Notes: generated by a model not told the origin, from the letters alone. A stretch of 64,000 nucleotides of DNA from Caldilineaceae bacterium (GCA_019637685.1 JAHBVF010000030.1:1-64000), one strand, 5' to 3'; counted from the stretch's first letter, positions 1 to 9,529 are shown. Numbers and translations are program-made.

Positions 1-14
1 CACGGAAATGGCGT

Positions 15-1442
15 CTATTCGAAGAAGGAATTGTAGTTGGACAATTCTTCGTTGGCTTTCTCAACAGCTTCATCCAGAGCTTCCTGGGGTGAGAGGCCAT
101 CGTCCAACACGCGGCTGTAGGCCTGCACGACAATCTGGCGGATGGCGGGGAAGGGGCCAGCGCGTCCGCCAAGAACCGCGTAGTTGACGCTGCCGTCATC
201 CAGCACAGTTTTGGTGGTGCCAAGCTGATCGATGGCGGTCACAAAGTTCGGGTTCTCTGCCCAGAAGGCCTGAATATCGGGGTCGTCAGAGAGGTCCGTG
301 CGTACTGGGAAGTAGCCGGAGCCGGTGTGCCAGGTGATCTGCTGTGCGGGCTGGGCCATAAACTTCATGAATTCCCAGGAGGCCTGGTTGATGGCCGCGT
401 CGCCGGAGTCGATCAGCCACAGAGCCGCGCCACCGATGACAACGCCGTTGCGGTCGCTGCTGTCGGAATGGGGGATGAAGGCTGTCTTTACGGCGAATTC
501 GGAATTCTGGATAATCGACACATCGGATGTGGAGTCGATCATAAAAGCGGCCTGCTGGGTCTGGAAGGTGCTGTCGGTCTCCGTCCAGGTGCTGCTCAGA
601 TTGGGTGCATAGCCGTCCTTGATCAGGTCAGTGAGGAAAGTGAAGACCTCTACGCCCTTTTCGCTGTTGAAGACAGCTTCGGTGGCGCGGCCGGTGCGGC
701 CATTGTTCTCGTTGAAGTAGAGACCGCCGCTGTTGGCAAGGATCTGCTCGAAGTACCAGCCGACCTGGCCGAAAGTGAAGCAGTAGGGCGCGACATCCGC
801 GGCCATAATCTCATCACACAGGGCGCGGAATTCGGTGAAGTTCATGCTGCCTTCGGGCATTTCCACACCGGCGGCCGCAAACATATCCACATTGTAATAG
901 AGAATGGGTGTGCTGCTATTGAAAGCCATGGCCACCATCCCGTTTTCGTCGGAGTAGTAGTCACGCACAGCGGGCACGAAGATGTCGAAGTCGAAGCCGT
1001 CCAGATCGCCCATTTCGTAGGCTGGCAGCAGGCGACCAGTGTCGAACATTGTCTGGGAGGCAATGTCGAAGTTCTGGATAATGTTTGGCTCGCCGCCAGT
1101 TTCAAAGGCAGCCAGCAGCGCGTTATAGGTGTCGTCGTAGCTGCCCTGGTAGGTAGCATTGACGACGATTCCGTCCTGGCTTGCGTTGAAGCGAGCGGTC
1201 AGTTCGTTGACCAGTTCGCCCAGATTGCCACCCATGGCGTGCCAGAATTCCAGGGTAATTACATCGTCCGACACGGCCGGGACTTCTGGTTCCGGGGCTT
1301 TGGTCGGGTCCGCGGCTGGAGCCGGTGCTTCGGCAGCGGCGGGGGCCTCGGCAGCCGGCGCGGCGGGGGCCGGGGCCGGACAGGCCGCCAGCACCATCGC
1401 CAACACCATCAACAGTGTGAGCAGTTTGAATGTTCGAGACAT
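15..1442 (-). CDS. ABC transporter extracellular solute-binding lipoprotein (family 1, sugar/glycerol-3-phosphate type)
   Basis: The 475-residue protein is predicted to capture a carbohydrate-like ligand outside the cell and deliver it to the two permeases encoded upstream. It starts with a lipoprotein signal peptide whose lipobox LAAC places the lipidated cysteine at residue 21. An Ala/Pro-rich tether (about residues 22-58) follows. The mature domain opens with ITLEFWHAMGG, typical of UgpB/MalE-like binding proteins, and length fits the family. It is the last gene of a minus-strand set, 39 bp after the second permease, and no ATPase gene is nearby. The ligand cannot be read from sequence. 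Confidence 0.93.
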   Translation of the reverse strand: MSRTFKLLTLLMVLAMVLAACPAPAPAAPAAEAPAAAEAPAPAADPTKAPEPEVPAVSDDVITLEFWHAMGGNLGELVNELTARFNASQDGIVVNATYQGSYDDTYNALLAAFETGGEPNIIQNFDIASQTMFDTGRLLPAYEMGDLDGFDFDIFVPAVRDYYSDENGMVAMAFNSSTPILYYNVDMFAAAGVEMPEGSMNFTEFRALCDEIMAADVAPYCFTFGQVGWYFEQILANSGGLYFNENNGRTGRATEAVFNSEKGVEVFTFLTDLIKDGYAPNLSSTWTETDSTFQTQQAAFMIDSTSDVSIIQNSEFAVKTAFIPHSDSSDRNGVVIGGAALWLIDSGDAAINQASWEFMKFMAQPAQQITWHTGSGYFPVRTDLSDDPDIQAFWAENPNFVTAIDQLGTTKTVLDDGSVNYAVLGGRAGPFPAIRQIVVQAYSRVLDDGLSPQEALDEAVEKANEELSNYNSFFE

Positions 1443-1481
1443 CTGTTCCTCCTTGAAAGATTGAAAACACAGCAGTTAAAT

Positions 1482-2342
1482 CTAGCCCTTCAGTCCGGTC
1501 AGGGCGATGCCCTTGACCAGTTGCTTTTGGGCCAGCAGAAAAGCGACAAGTGCGGGTCCCATGGCGATCATCGAGCCGGCCATCACCGGCCCCCAGTCCG
1601 CGCCCCGGTCCAGATTGGTCATAAAGAAACGAATGCCGATCTGGAGGGTGCGCATTTCCACGCTTTTGGTGATGATCAGCGGCCACAGGTACTGGTTCCA
1701 CGCGTTGAGAAAGGCAAAGATGGCAAAAGCACCGATGGAACCTTTGCTGAGGGGCACAAGAATTTGCCAGAGATAGCGCCAGTTGCCACTGCCGTCGATG
1801 CGCGCGGCCTCGTGGAGTTCGACGGGCACGCCCAGAAAGAACTGGCGCAGCATAAAGACGCCAAAGGCACTGGCGATAAAGGGAAAGGTCAATCCCGCGT
1901 AGGTGTCTGAAAGCCCCAAAGAGGAGATGAACTGAAAATTGGGAATGAATACCAGTTCAAAGGGAACCATCAGGCTGCCCAACACTACATAAAAAAGGAG
2001 ATTGCGGCCTGGAAATTTCAGCAGAGCAAAGGCATAGGCCGCCAGAATGCTGAAGATGACCTGGCCCAGTGTGATAAGACCGGACTGGATGACACTGTTC
2101 AGCAGATAGCGGCCAAAGGGTGTGGCCTGCCAGGCCATCACATAGTTTACGGTCGTCCACTCCCGGGGAATGAGGGTGGGGGGGAAGGTAATAACTTGGG
2201 TGGGAATTTTGAAACTGGTCAGCAGGGCCACAAAAATGGGCAAGGAGATGACCAGACCGATCGTCAGCAGCAAAATATGCACCAGCAGATCGCCGGATGT
2301 CAAGGGCGGTTTTCGTTTGGGCAGAACCGTTTTGACAGCCAT
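1482..2342 (-). CDS. ABC sugar transporter permease, MalG/UgpE type
   Basis: This 286-residue inner-membrane permease has about six hydrophobic helices. The cytoplasmic EAA loop is visible as EAARIDGSGNWRYLWQI with the downstream P, the surface that contacts the ATPase. The family forms a heterodimer with a MalF/UgpA-type partner, which is the gene just upstream. The two genes overlap by one base in a TAATG arrangement (2340-2344), which suggests translational coupling. Confidence 0.94.
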   Translation of the reverse strand: MAVKTVLPKRKPPLTSGDLLVHILLLTIGLVISLPIFVALLTSFKIPTQVITFPPTLIPREWTTVNYVMAWQATPFGRYLLNSVIQSGLITLGQVIFSILAAYAFALLKFPGRNLLFYVVLGSLMVPFELVFIPNFQFISSLGLSDTYAGLTFPFIASAFGVFMLRQFFLGVPVELHEAARIDGSGNWRYLWQILVPLSKGSIGAFAIFAFLNAWNQYLWPLIITKSVEMRTLQIGIRFFMTNLDRGADWGPVMAGSMIAMGPALVAFLLAQKQLVKGIALTGLKG

Positions 2343-3304
2343 TATTGGTAATGTACCCTTCGGTTGACGCCGACAAACTGCACAAAGGACATAAAGACAA
2401 CCATCAACGCCAGCATATAGGCCTGGGCCGAAGCAATCCCCCGCTGGGGCGTACCCACAAAGGCATCATAGAAGATAGAATAGACCATTGTGGTAGTCGC
2501 CTGGCCGGGACCACCGGCGGTCAGAATGTGGATTTCGCCAAAGGCCTGGAAGCTGTAGATGACATTGATGATAAATAAAAAGAAGAGGGTGGGCGAAAGC
2601 AGAGGCAGGGTCACGTGGCGAATGCGTTGCCAGGCGTTGGCCCCATCCACTTTGGCCGCGTCGTAGAACGAACTGTCGATATTCTGCACACCGGCCAGGG
2701 CAATAATCACATTGAAGCCCAATTGCCGCCAGGTGGTGGCAATAATCACCGCCACCAGCGCCCACTGGGTAGAAGCCAGCCAGTTGGGCGCGTCTCCCAT
2801 GGATTCAAACAGCCCCAGGGAGACCAGCCAATAGTTGATGTAACCGACCACTGGATGGTAGAGCCAGCGGAAGAGCACACCCGCCACCGCGCTGCTGATC
2901 ACCACCGGCACAAAGATCAGCGTCCGATGCACCGACGCCATTTTGCCCAGGGGATAGGCCAGCAGAATCGCCAGCATCACCGACAGGATAATTCCTGTGG
3001 GCACAGTGCCCAACACAAAAAGGAGCGTCACCTTCACGCTGTTCCAATAGTCTGACGATGTGAGCAGCCGGGTATAGTTGCCCAGCCCCACAAATATCTG
3101 CCGGTTGCCAAAGGGTGCGATGCGGTTTAGACTCAGTTTGAACGACTCGACAATCGGCCAGAAGACAAAAACGATCAGGCCGAGCAGTGTGGGCACCAGA
3201 TACAGGTAGCCCTCGACAGCGCTCCACAGGGTGCGGCGACGCGCCAAAGCGGCCCTTTGGGCGGGGGACATCTGGACAATCGGCGACTGTACTGCCTGGT
3301 TCAT
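2342..3304 (-). CDS. ABC sugar transporter permease, MalF/UgpA type
   Basis: The 320-residue multi-spanning permease is the partner of the following MalG-type protein. The EAA loop reads YDAAKVDGANAWQRIRHVTL. A longer open frame reaches 3457, but the ATG at 3304 is preceded by AGGAG at good spacing, and the upstream 51 codons look unlike this family (Cys/Phe rich). It is the first of the three importer genes. With no ATPase gene here, the system probably borrows a shared MsmX/UgpC-like ATPase; that is inference. Confidence 0.92.
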   Translation of the reverse strand: MNQAVQSPIVQMSPAQRAALARRRTLWSAVEGYLYLVPTLLGLIVFVFWPIVESFKLSLNRIAPFGNRQIFVGLGNYTRLLTSSDYWNSVKVTLLFVLGTVPTGIILSVMLAILLAYPLGKMASVHRTLIFVPVVISSAVAGVLFRWLYHPVVGYINYWLVSLGLFESMGDAPNWLASTQWALVAVIIATTWRQLGFNVIIALAGVQNIDSSFYDAAKVDGANAWQRIRHVTLPLLSPTLFFLFIINVIYSFQAFGEIHILTAGGPGQATTTMVYSIFYDAFVGTPQRGIASAQAYMLALMVVFMSFVQFVGVNRRVHYQ

Positions 3305-3374
3305 TGGTGCTCCTGATGGCCCCGACGCCTCCTTTCCACAGGGGAAAGAGCATTCGGTGCAGGCTAAGAAAAGG

Positions 3375-3827
3375 TTAACGATTGGGCAATGGGGAAACAG
3401 GCGATCCCTGCCGCCAGCGATGCAGGACAAGAAAAAGCAGACGCCAGGACAACACAAAGAGCATTGTAAAGGCCACAGATGTCAATGCAAAGGGAAGTGT
3501 CACTCGGTCTTGCATGAGCAGACTGCGCAGGAGAAAGGCCAGGCCGTCAGCTATCACAATCCCAGCCGCTGAGCGGGCCAGAAAGGCGGTCGGCGTCACC
3601 CACAGACGGGGATGATAGAGACCGAGCAAAAGCGCTGCAATCGCCCACCCGATGAGAAAAGGGGTGACGATACGCGCCACATTGATCAGCCAATCATTCG
3701 CAAAGCCGTGGCTGATGCGGCCAATGACGACAAAGACCAGCAGCATAAACACATCGCCCAGGAGAAGAACTGCAATTGATTTGCCGTGACCGATTGGACC
3801 AGCTACAGGTTGCGGGGAAGGGGACAC
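3375..3827 (-). CDS. DUF3054 family membrane protein
   Basis: This small integral membrane protein of 150 residues has four to five hydrophobic segments. The N-terminal GDVFMLLVFVVIGRISHG resembles the start of DUF3054 proteins. Function is unknown for the family. The start is GTG, with GAGGAG about 12 bases upstream. It sits 70 bp upstream of the importer genes on the same strand, but shared function is not evident. The 246-bp gap to the divergent peptidase gene presumably holds promoters for both. Confidence 0.75.
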   Translation of the reverse strand: MSPSPQPVAGPIGHGKSIAVLLLGDVFMLLVFVVIGRISHGFANDWLINVARIVTPFLIGWAIAALLLGLYHPRLWVTPTAFLARSAAGIVIADGLAFLLRSLLMQDRVTLPFALTSVAFTMLFVLSWRLLFLVLHRWRQGSPVSPLPNR

Positions 3828-4073
3828 TGTGCGTTTCCACTCCTCATTGAGTTTGAAACAACGAAAGAAGCTATGCGTTGCAAGCGAGCGATCACCCGAG
3901 GAAGGTAGTGATGTCTAAAGTATACACAAGGAACGACGAGATGGCAAAGCCAATAGGAGTGCTTTGTGTATTCTTGCGCCTTCGATTACCATAAAGAGTG
4001 GACGCAGAACGCTGCAATTGCCCGTATATTTCACATCGCATCAGACAACGAAACACAAAAAGGAAGCCGGAGA

Positions 4074-5459
4074 ATGCCTTACATGCAGGAATCCGACTGG
4101 GCAACGGCGCTTGCCGATGCCACTCGCCATTTTATCGACCTCCTCCAGATCGACACGACCAATCCGCCGGGCAATGAACGGCCCGCGGCCCAGCACATCG
4201 CCAATGTGTTGGCCCAACACAATATCGAATCGGTGATTCTGGAGAGCGCACCCCGCCGAGCCAATCTCATCACCCGACTGAAGGGCGATGGCTCGTTGCC
4301 GCCGCTGCTGATGATGGGCCACATGGACGTAGTGATGGCCGAGCCGGACAAGTGGAGCCACCCACCCTTTTCGGGCCACAAGCGCGCAGACGGAATGATC
4401 TTTGGGCGGGGCGCAACGGATATGAAGCAGACAGTGGCCGCGGCCCTGGCCACACTTTTGCTGATCAAACAAAACTTTCACGACAACAAACTGCTGCCCA
4501 AGCGGGATGTGATCTTTCTGGCCCTGGCGGATGAGGAGACCGGGGGAACCTACGGCGCGCAGTGGATGGCCGAGCATCACGCCGACCTCTTTTCGGACGC
4601 AGAATTCGCCCTGAACGAGGGGGGCGGTATGGCGACGGATATCAACGGCGTGCGCTATATGACCATTCAGGCCGGGGAAAAAGGGACGAGCCGCTTCTGG
4701 CTGCGGGCACGGGGCACACCGGGCCACGGGTCGATTCCTATGCCCAACGCGGGGATTGTGCGGCTGGCCGATGCCGTCCACCGGCTTGGCTCCACCTGGC
4801 TGCCCATTCACATGACAGCCACCACCCGTCGCTTTTTGCAGGTCTTGGCCGACACCCAAACCGGGGAAAGCGCGGCCTTTTTCCAGCAATTGCTAGAGAG
4901 CGCAGACCCCGACAGCCTGATGGCACAGGCCACTTTTGATCCGACAATGCAGCGCACGCTGAACGCTATCCTGCGCAACACAGCCATGCCCACGATTCTG
5001 CGCAGCGGAGGACAGTTGAATGTGATCCCCGATGTGGCGGAAGCCGGCATCGATGGCCGTCTGCTGCCTGGGCAAAGCCGGGAAGACTTTGAACGGGAAA
5101 TCCGCGCTGTGCTTGGCCCGGGCCTGGCTGATCTGGAGATCGAATGGGCCACACCGGAACCAGCCATTGCCCTGGAATCCGAGTTGGAGGGTCCCCTTCT
5201 CGACGCCATCAGTGAAGTGATGGCCGTACACGCGCCGGGAACCCATCTGCTGCCCAATCTGGTCACTGGCGGCACAGATGCCAAAGCCATCGCGCCGCTG
5301 GGCATCAAAGTTTTCGGCTTTTCCCCCCACCCCGCCGACGACCTGCATATCTTCGAGCGGGCGCACGCCCACGACGAGCGTCTGCACGAAAAGAGTTTTC
5401 ACTACTGCGTGCGCACAACCTATGCGATTGTGGAGCGAGTCATCACCAAAGACGTCTGA
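4074..5459 (+). CDS. M20 family metallopeptidase (carboxypeptidase / deacylase type)
   Basis: This 461-residue zinc hydrolase probably cleaves a dipeptide or N-acyl amino acid. Family metal-site motifs are visible: MGHMDVV (His83/Asp85), GRGATDMK (Asp116), the catalytic pair ADEETGG (Glu154/Glu155) and NEGGG, plus a C-terminal His in FSPHPADDLH. The dimerisation domain lies in between (RARGTPGHGSIP). An in-frame ATG upstream at 3966 exists, but the ATG at 4074 has an AGGA just upstream and begins where family homology would start. Substrate is not predictable. Confidence 0.9.
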   Translation: MPYMQESDWATALADATRHFIDLLQIDTTNPPGNERPAAQHIANVLAQHNIESVILESAPRRANLITRLKGDGSLPPLLMMGHMDVVMAEPDKWSHPPFSGHKRADGMIFGRGATDMKQTVAAALATLLLIKQNFHDNKLLPKRDVIFLALADEETGGTYGAQWMAEHHADLFSDAEFALNEGGGMATDINGVRYMTIQAGEKGTSRFWLRARGTPGHGSIPMPNAGIVRLADAVHRLGSTWLPIHMTATTRRFLQVLADTQTGESAAFFQQLLESADPDSLMAQATFDPTMQRTLNAILRNTAMPTILRSGGQLNVIPDVAEAGIDGRLLPGQSREDFEREIRAVLGPGLADLEIEWATPEPAIALESELEGPLLDAISEVMAVHAPGTHLLPNLVTGGTDAKAIAPLGIKVFGFSPHPADDLHIFERAHAHDERLHEKSFHYCVRTTYAIVERVITKDV

Positions 5460-5529
5460 TATATCGGTGATGTACCGATGATGTACCGGGCGTCTGCTGT
5501 GCCGGATATAGAGTTTGCGTAGCTGCTGG

Positions 5530-5571
5530 GATGGTGGGATGATGGATGCAGATTGCCCTTATCCCACCATC
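5530..5571. repeat. 11-bp inverted repeat (hairpin) upstream of thrC
   Basis: Arms GATGGTGGGAT and ATCCCACCATC flank a 20-base loop, in the gap between the M20 peptidase and threonine synthase. There is no T-run, so it is more likely a repeat than a terminator. Confidence 0.6.
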
Positions 5572-5583
5572 GGTTAACCGCCA

Positions 5584-6930
5584 ATGACATCTGACACCCA
5601 CGCCCCGCCCCCCTATGTCACCGGCCTGCGTTGCCTGCGCTGTGGCACAGAATACGCGCCGGACGCCATCGAATACGTCTGCGGGTGCAGACCGAATGTG
5701 GGCAGTGATCTGGGCACGCTGGATGTGCAGTACGACTATCCAGCCATTGCCGCCGCCACATCGCCTGCGCAGATCGCCGCGGACCCGGACGCATCCATTG
5801 GGCGCTGGTCGGCCCTGCTGCCTGTACACTGGGCAAATCTGCCCCCGTTGCCCGTAGGCAACACCCCGCTTCTCTATGCGAAACGCCTGGGCAGCAGCAT
5901 TGGTCTGCCCAATCTTTTCCTCAAAGACGACGGGCGCAATCCCTCGGCCTCCCTCAAAGATCGGGCCTCGGCCATCGCAGTGGCCCGCGCCCAGGAGAAG
6001 AGCGCGGCAATTGTCGCCACGGCCAGCACGGGCAACGCGGCCGCGGCCCTGGCCGGTCAAGCCGCGGCCGCGGGCCAGGCCAGTGTGATTTTTGTGCCCA
6101 AGACCGCGCCCCAGGCCAAAATTGCCCAGCTTCTGGTCTACGGCAGCCGGGTGCTGGCGGTGGACGGCTCCTACGACGACGCCTTCGATCTCTGCGTGGC
6201 CGCCTGCCAGGAATTCGGCTGGTACAACCGCAACACCGGCTACAATCCGTATATGACCGAGGGAAAGAAGACAGTCAGTTTTGAGATTGTGGAACAGTTG
6301 GGGGCAGCAAAAGTGTCGGCGATACACGCGCCGCAACCCGCAACCCGCAACTCGCAACTCGCGCCCCCCGATGCCGTCTTCGTCTCCGTGGGCGACGGCT
6401 GCATTATCGGCGGCGTACACAAAGGCTTCAAGGACCTGCTGGCCCTGGGCTGGATCGAACGGATGCCCCGCATCTACGGCGTACAATCTGCCGACAGCCC
6501 AGCCCTGCACAATGCCTGGCGCGACGGGCGGGAGATTCCCCGGCCTGTGGCGGCGACGACCCGCGCCGACAGCATCAGCGTCAACGCGCCCCGGGACCCG
6601 GTGAAAGCGCTCAACGCGGTGCGGCAGAGCGGGGGTGCTTTTGTGCTGGTGGAAGACAGCGCGATTCTGGCCGCAATGCTGCCTTTGGCCCGGCTGGGCG
6701 CGGTCTTTGCCGAGCCAGCCGGCGCGGCAGCCTTTGCCGGGCTACAGGCTGCCCTGGCCGCCGGGTTGATAAAAACGGATGAGACAGTTGTGGTCATCAA
6801 CACCGGCAGCGGGCTGAAGGATGTGCCCGCGGCCATGCAGATGGCGGGAGAGCCAATAACAATCGCACCGACGTTGGCCGCGGTTCAGTCCGCCTTGAAC
6901 AGTTCAACAAAATCCACCCAAACAGATTAA
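5584..6930 (+). CDS. thrC: Threonine synthase (PLP-dependent)
   Basis: It should convert O-phospho-L-homoserine to L-threonine. The N-terminus carries a Cys-rich knuckle (CLRC and CGC, residues 17-35) common in long threonine synthases. The PLP lysine lies in SASLKDRAS (Lys125), and the phosphate-binding loop is ASTGNAAAA. The protein has 448 residues. An unusual tract of about 20 residues (241-261, containing PQPATRNSQLAP) separates EIVEQLG from DAVFVSVGDGC, where other threonine synthases run straight on. It is encoded by a short tandem repeat. No clear ribosome-binding site precedes the ATG. Confidence 0.93.
   Translation: MTSDTHAPPPYVTGLRCLRCGTEYAPDAIEYVCGCRPNVGSDLGTLDVQYDYPAIAAATSPAQIAADPDASIGRWSALLPVHWANLPPLPVGNTPLLYAKRLGSSIGLPNLFLKDDGRNPSASLKDRASAIAVARAQEKSAAIVATASTGNAAAALAGQAAAAGQASVIFVPKTAPQAKIAQLLVYGSRVLAVDGSYDDAFDLCVAACQEFGWYNRNTGYNPYMTEGKKTVSFEIVEQLGAAKVSAIHAPQPATRNSQLAPPDAVFVSVGDGCIIGGVHKGFKDLLALGWIERMPRIYGVQSADSPALHNAWRDGREIPRPVAATTRADSISVNAPRDPVKALNAVRQSGGAFVLVEDSAILAAMLPLARLGAVFAEPAGAAAFAGLQAALAAGLIKTDETVVVINTGSGLKDVPAAMQMAGEPITIAPTLAAVQSALNSSTKSTQTD
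6329..6363 (+). repeat. Short tandem repeat inside thrC
   Basis: Units of the form CGCAACCCGCAACTCGCAAC lie inside the threonine synthase reading frame and encode about ten residues around ATRNSQ. A related intergenic string (TTCGCAACTCACAATTCGCA) lies at 26316-26335, upstream of the first DAHP synthase, so this appears to be a repeat captured in a coding region. Confidence 0.6.
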
Positions 6931-6946
6931 TTTCAAGGAGATTCCT

Positions 6947-7978
6947 GTGTACGAACTCATCAAAGAACTGAGCGAAATGAGCGGCCCGGTGGGACAGGAA
7001 GGGGCTGTGCTGGACCGAATGGAGGCCATCTGGCGGGAGGCGGGGGCGCGGGTGGAGCGTACCCGTATCGGCAATGTGCTGGGACGTGTGGGCGAGACCG
7101 GCCCGAAGCTGCTGATGGCCGCCCACGCCGACGAACTCTGCTATCTGGTGCGGGCCATCGACCCCAGAGGTTTTCTGTGGCTGGCCAACGGTCAGGCTTG
7201 GCAGCGCACCACCAGTTTCAGCAACGGTTTTGCGATTGGGCAGCGGGTGCGGGTGCTGGCCCGATCCGGCGAAATTCCCGGTGTCATCGGGAGCGTCACC
7301 GGCCACGTGGCTACCCTCTCCCAGCCGGAACCCCGGGAAATGGACTGGTACGATTTCTGGGTGGACACGGGCCTTTCAGCCGACGAACTACGCCAGGCAG
7401 GTGTTACGCCCGGCACACGCGTCATCTGGGATGCGACGACCGAACGTTTTGGGCATAATATAGTGGGCAAAGCGCTGGACGACCGGGCCTGTCTCGCCAT
7501 CATCACCGAAGTCATCCGCCGGGTTCCCGCGGCAGAGATGAAGTGGCAACTGACTTTGGCCTGCACAGTGCAGGAAGAGATCGGACTGGTGGGGGCCTAT
7601 GCCGCGGGCAACAGGGAAGATTTCGACGCCGCAATTGTGGTGGAGATCGGGCTGGCCGGTGACATCCCCGGCGTGGGCGAATCGATGATGCCTGTCCATC
7701 TGGGCGGCGGGCCGATTCTCGTGCATAAGGACGCTCAGGTCCACTACGACTACAATCTGACCGCGGCGCTGGAACAGACCGCGGCCGAGAATCACATCTC
7801 CATCCAACACGCGGTCTTTGGTTCCTTTGGCAGCGACGGCGGCGCGCTGATGAAATCGGACATTCCCTCCGCGCTGGTCGCCTTCCCCGCCCGCTACACC
7901 CACACGCCGTTCGAGACAGCCCATCTGGGGGATATGGAAAATATGGTGGCGTGGCTGTGCGCGTTTGTAAGACGGTGA
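6947..7978 (+). CDS. M42 family aminopeptidase (glutamyl aminopeptidase / FrvX-like)
   Basis: The 343-residue cytosolic dinuclear metallo-aminopeptidase matches M42 layout. Visible sites are AAHADELCYLV (first metal His/Asp), LDDRACLA (bridging Asp), TVQEEIGLVGA (catalytic Glu pair) and the C-terminal THTPFETAHLGDMENM with the last metal His. The start is GTG, supported by AAGGAG six bases upstream and only 16 bp after thrC, so the two are probably co-transcribed. The family forms large tetrahedral shells that trim peptides. Confidence 0.91.
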   Translation: MYELIKELSEMSGPVGQEGAVLDRMEAIWREAGARVERTRIGNVLGRVGETGPKLLMAAHADELCYLVRAIDPRGFLWLANGQAWQRTTSFSNGFAIGQRVRVLARSGEIPGVIGSVTGHVATLSQPEPREMDWYDFWVDTGLSADELRQAGVTPGTRVIWDATTERFGHNIVGKALDDRACLAIITEVIRRVPAAEMKWQLTLACTVQEEIGLVGAYAAGNREDFDAAIVVEIGLAGDIPGVGESMMPVHLGGGPILVHKDAQVHYDYNLTAALEQTAAENHISIQHAVFGSFGSDGGALMKSDIPSALVAFPARYTHTPFETAHLGDMENMVAWLCAFVRR

Positions 7979-7979
7979 T

Positions 7980-8855
7980 TCACGCCAATCCAACGAGCAC
8001 AACGCCAGCGGTGATAACAATGGCTGCTGTCAGGCGCAGTTTGGCCGCAGGTTCGCGAAAGATGACGACCGCGGCGACCACACCGATAACAATACTGAAC
8101 TGGCGCAAGGCCACCACATAACTGGCCTGGGGGATCATCTGATAGACCCACAGAATGAGAGTATAGGCGCTGGAGATAAAAAGCGTTGCCAGGGCAGCGC
8201 GCCGCCAGTCTCGCCCCGTACCGACGCTCATTGGCAGGCGGGCAATAAATCGGAGGAAAAGCCAGAGGAAGGGCACTGTCAGCAGCCATTGCAGTACCCC
8301 ATAGCGCAGCGCGCTAAGCAGACCCGACGGCAGCATTTCCAGCGCCATTTTATCGATACTACTGTAGCCCACCGTCCCCGCGGCGGTGACCAGCACCCAG
8401 AAGATCGTCGCATTGAAATAGCTTTCCCGGCTCACCCCGCGCAGACTGGAAAGCGGGGCGAGCAGACAGCCCGCGGTCACCAGCCCCATCCCCGCCCAGC
8501 CCAACAGTGAGGGTGGCCGTCCGCGTAGAATATCCAGCATTGCCAACGCCAGCACCGGCAGGGCACGGGCAACCGGGTAGACAATCGAAAATTCTCCCGT
8601 CCGGTAGCCCATTGTCAGTCCCAGAAAATAGACCGACTGAAAGAGGCCCGTCGCCAGGAGCAGAGGCCAGACCGCGGGCGGGAAGGGATCGCCGCTGAAT
8701 TGCAGCCAGAGCACCGGTCCCAGCCCGGTCAGCCCAACGATCAGATTGGCGCGTATAAATAGGGTTGTGTCCGACCGGCGGGCGTGGGCCAGCAGATTCC
8801 ACGAGGCGTGGAGGACGGTGGAAACGAGGATAAGGGCGAGAGGAAAAAGAGACAT
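7980..8855 (-). CDS. EamA/DMT superfamily transporter
   Basis: The 291-residue membrane protein has about ten hydrophobic helices in two similar halves, typical of EamA exporters of metabolites or amino acids. It opens with SLFPLALILVSTVLHASWNLLAHARR, a common EamA beginning. An upstream in-frame start at 8978 would add 41 residues encoded by palindromic repeat DNA, so the ATG at 8855 is preferred. It converges with the M42 gene, with one base between the stops. Confidence 0.85.
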   Translation of the reverse strand: MSLFPLALILVSTVLHASWNLLAHARRSDTTLFIRANLIVGLTGLGPVLWLQFSGDPFPPAVWPLLLATGLFQSVYFLGLTMGYRTGEFSIVYPVARALPVLALAMLDILRGRPPSLLGWAGMGLVTAGCLLAPLSSLRGVSRESYFNATIFWVLVTAAGTVGYSSIDKMALEMLPSGLLSALRYGVLQWLLTVPFLWLFLRFIARLPMSVGTGRDWRRAALATLFISSAYTLILWVYQMIPQASYVVALRQFSIVIGVVAAVVIFREPAAKLRLTAAIVITAGVVLVGLA

Positions 8856-8858
8856 TGG

Positions 8859-9003
8859 GTATTGCGTACTCCGTATTGCGTGCTGCGTAAGCAGTGACAC
8901 TGGCGGCTTTGATGAAAACGGCAGGGTTTTGAAAGAGGGTGCAGGCATCTCTGCCGCCGCTGCCTCAATCATCACCACTTACGCAGCACGGAGTACGCAG
9001 CAC
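8859..9003. repeat. Inverted repeat of GCGTACTCCGT/TGCTGCGTAA type
   Basis: The left arm (8859-8891) and right arm (8978-9003) are imperfect inverted copies built on GCGTACTCCG and GTGCTGCGTAAG, separated by about 86 bp. Related strings recur at 25208-25222 and 33663-33690. The arms lie just outside the start of the EamA gene and the end of the phosphodiesterase gene. Confidence 0.65.
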
Positions 9004-9006
9004 CTT

Positions 9007-9504
9007 CTACCCAATCGATTGCAATTTGTAGACGCCCGTTTCACAGTCATACAATCCCCAACTGGGCGCGCCGTAGCGGCCCATCACCTCGCCGGGGTTG
9101 ACCAGTTGGCAGTCGCCGATGCGCTCCCAGTTTTGCAGGTGGTTGTGACCGTAACAGACCAGATGGAACTGGCCGCTCTGGGCGATACGCCGGGCCGGTT
9201 CCGGGTAGTGGATCAGCGCGACTTTGCGCCCGCCGATTTCCAATTCCGCGTAGGGGCCGTGGAGGGCGACGTGAGGAAATTTGGACGCCACCACCTGTTG
9301 CAGCCGTCCATCGCCGTCGTTGTTGCCTTCGATAATGTGAATAGGTCCGGTAAAGGCTTCGGCGATCTGGGCCACAATGAACGGGGCCACCAGATCGCCC
9401 AGATGGAGCAGCACATCCGCGCCGGCCCCGTTCACCGCGGCCAGCGCTTTGTCCAGGTTCCAGATATTGTCGTGGCTGTCGGATAGGATGGCAATGGTTG
9501 TCAT
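9007..9504 (-). CDS. YfcE/MJ0936-type metallophosphoesterase
   Basis: This 165-residue protein belongs to the small calcineurin-like phosphodiesterases. Metal-binding motifs are ILSDSHDN (DxH), LLHLGD (GD), IEGNNDG (GNxD; the usual His is replaced here), ALIHYPEP and CYGHNHLQ (GHxH). The start at 9504 has AAGGAG upstream; the longer frame to 9639 adds an unrelated N-terminus. Family members hydrolyse phosphodiesters, but the physiological substrate is usually unknown. Confidence 0.87.
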   Translation of the reverse strand: MTTIAILSDSHDNIWNLDKALAAVNGAGADVLLHLGDLVAPFIVAQIAEAFTGPIHIIEGNNDGDGRLQQVVASKFPHVALHGPYAELEIGGRKVALIHYPEPARRIAQSGQFHLVCYGHNHLQNWERIGDCQLVNPGEVMGRYGAPSWGLYDCETGVYKLQSIG

Positions 9505-9529
9505 TTGTCTGGTAACTCCTTCGCTCTGC

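Noticed and set aside
327-1910. Long plus-strand open frame (527 codons) over the binding-protein gene
   Set aside because: It is antisense to a clear ABC lipoprotein and permease, has biased Gly/His/Gln composition and no family motifs.
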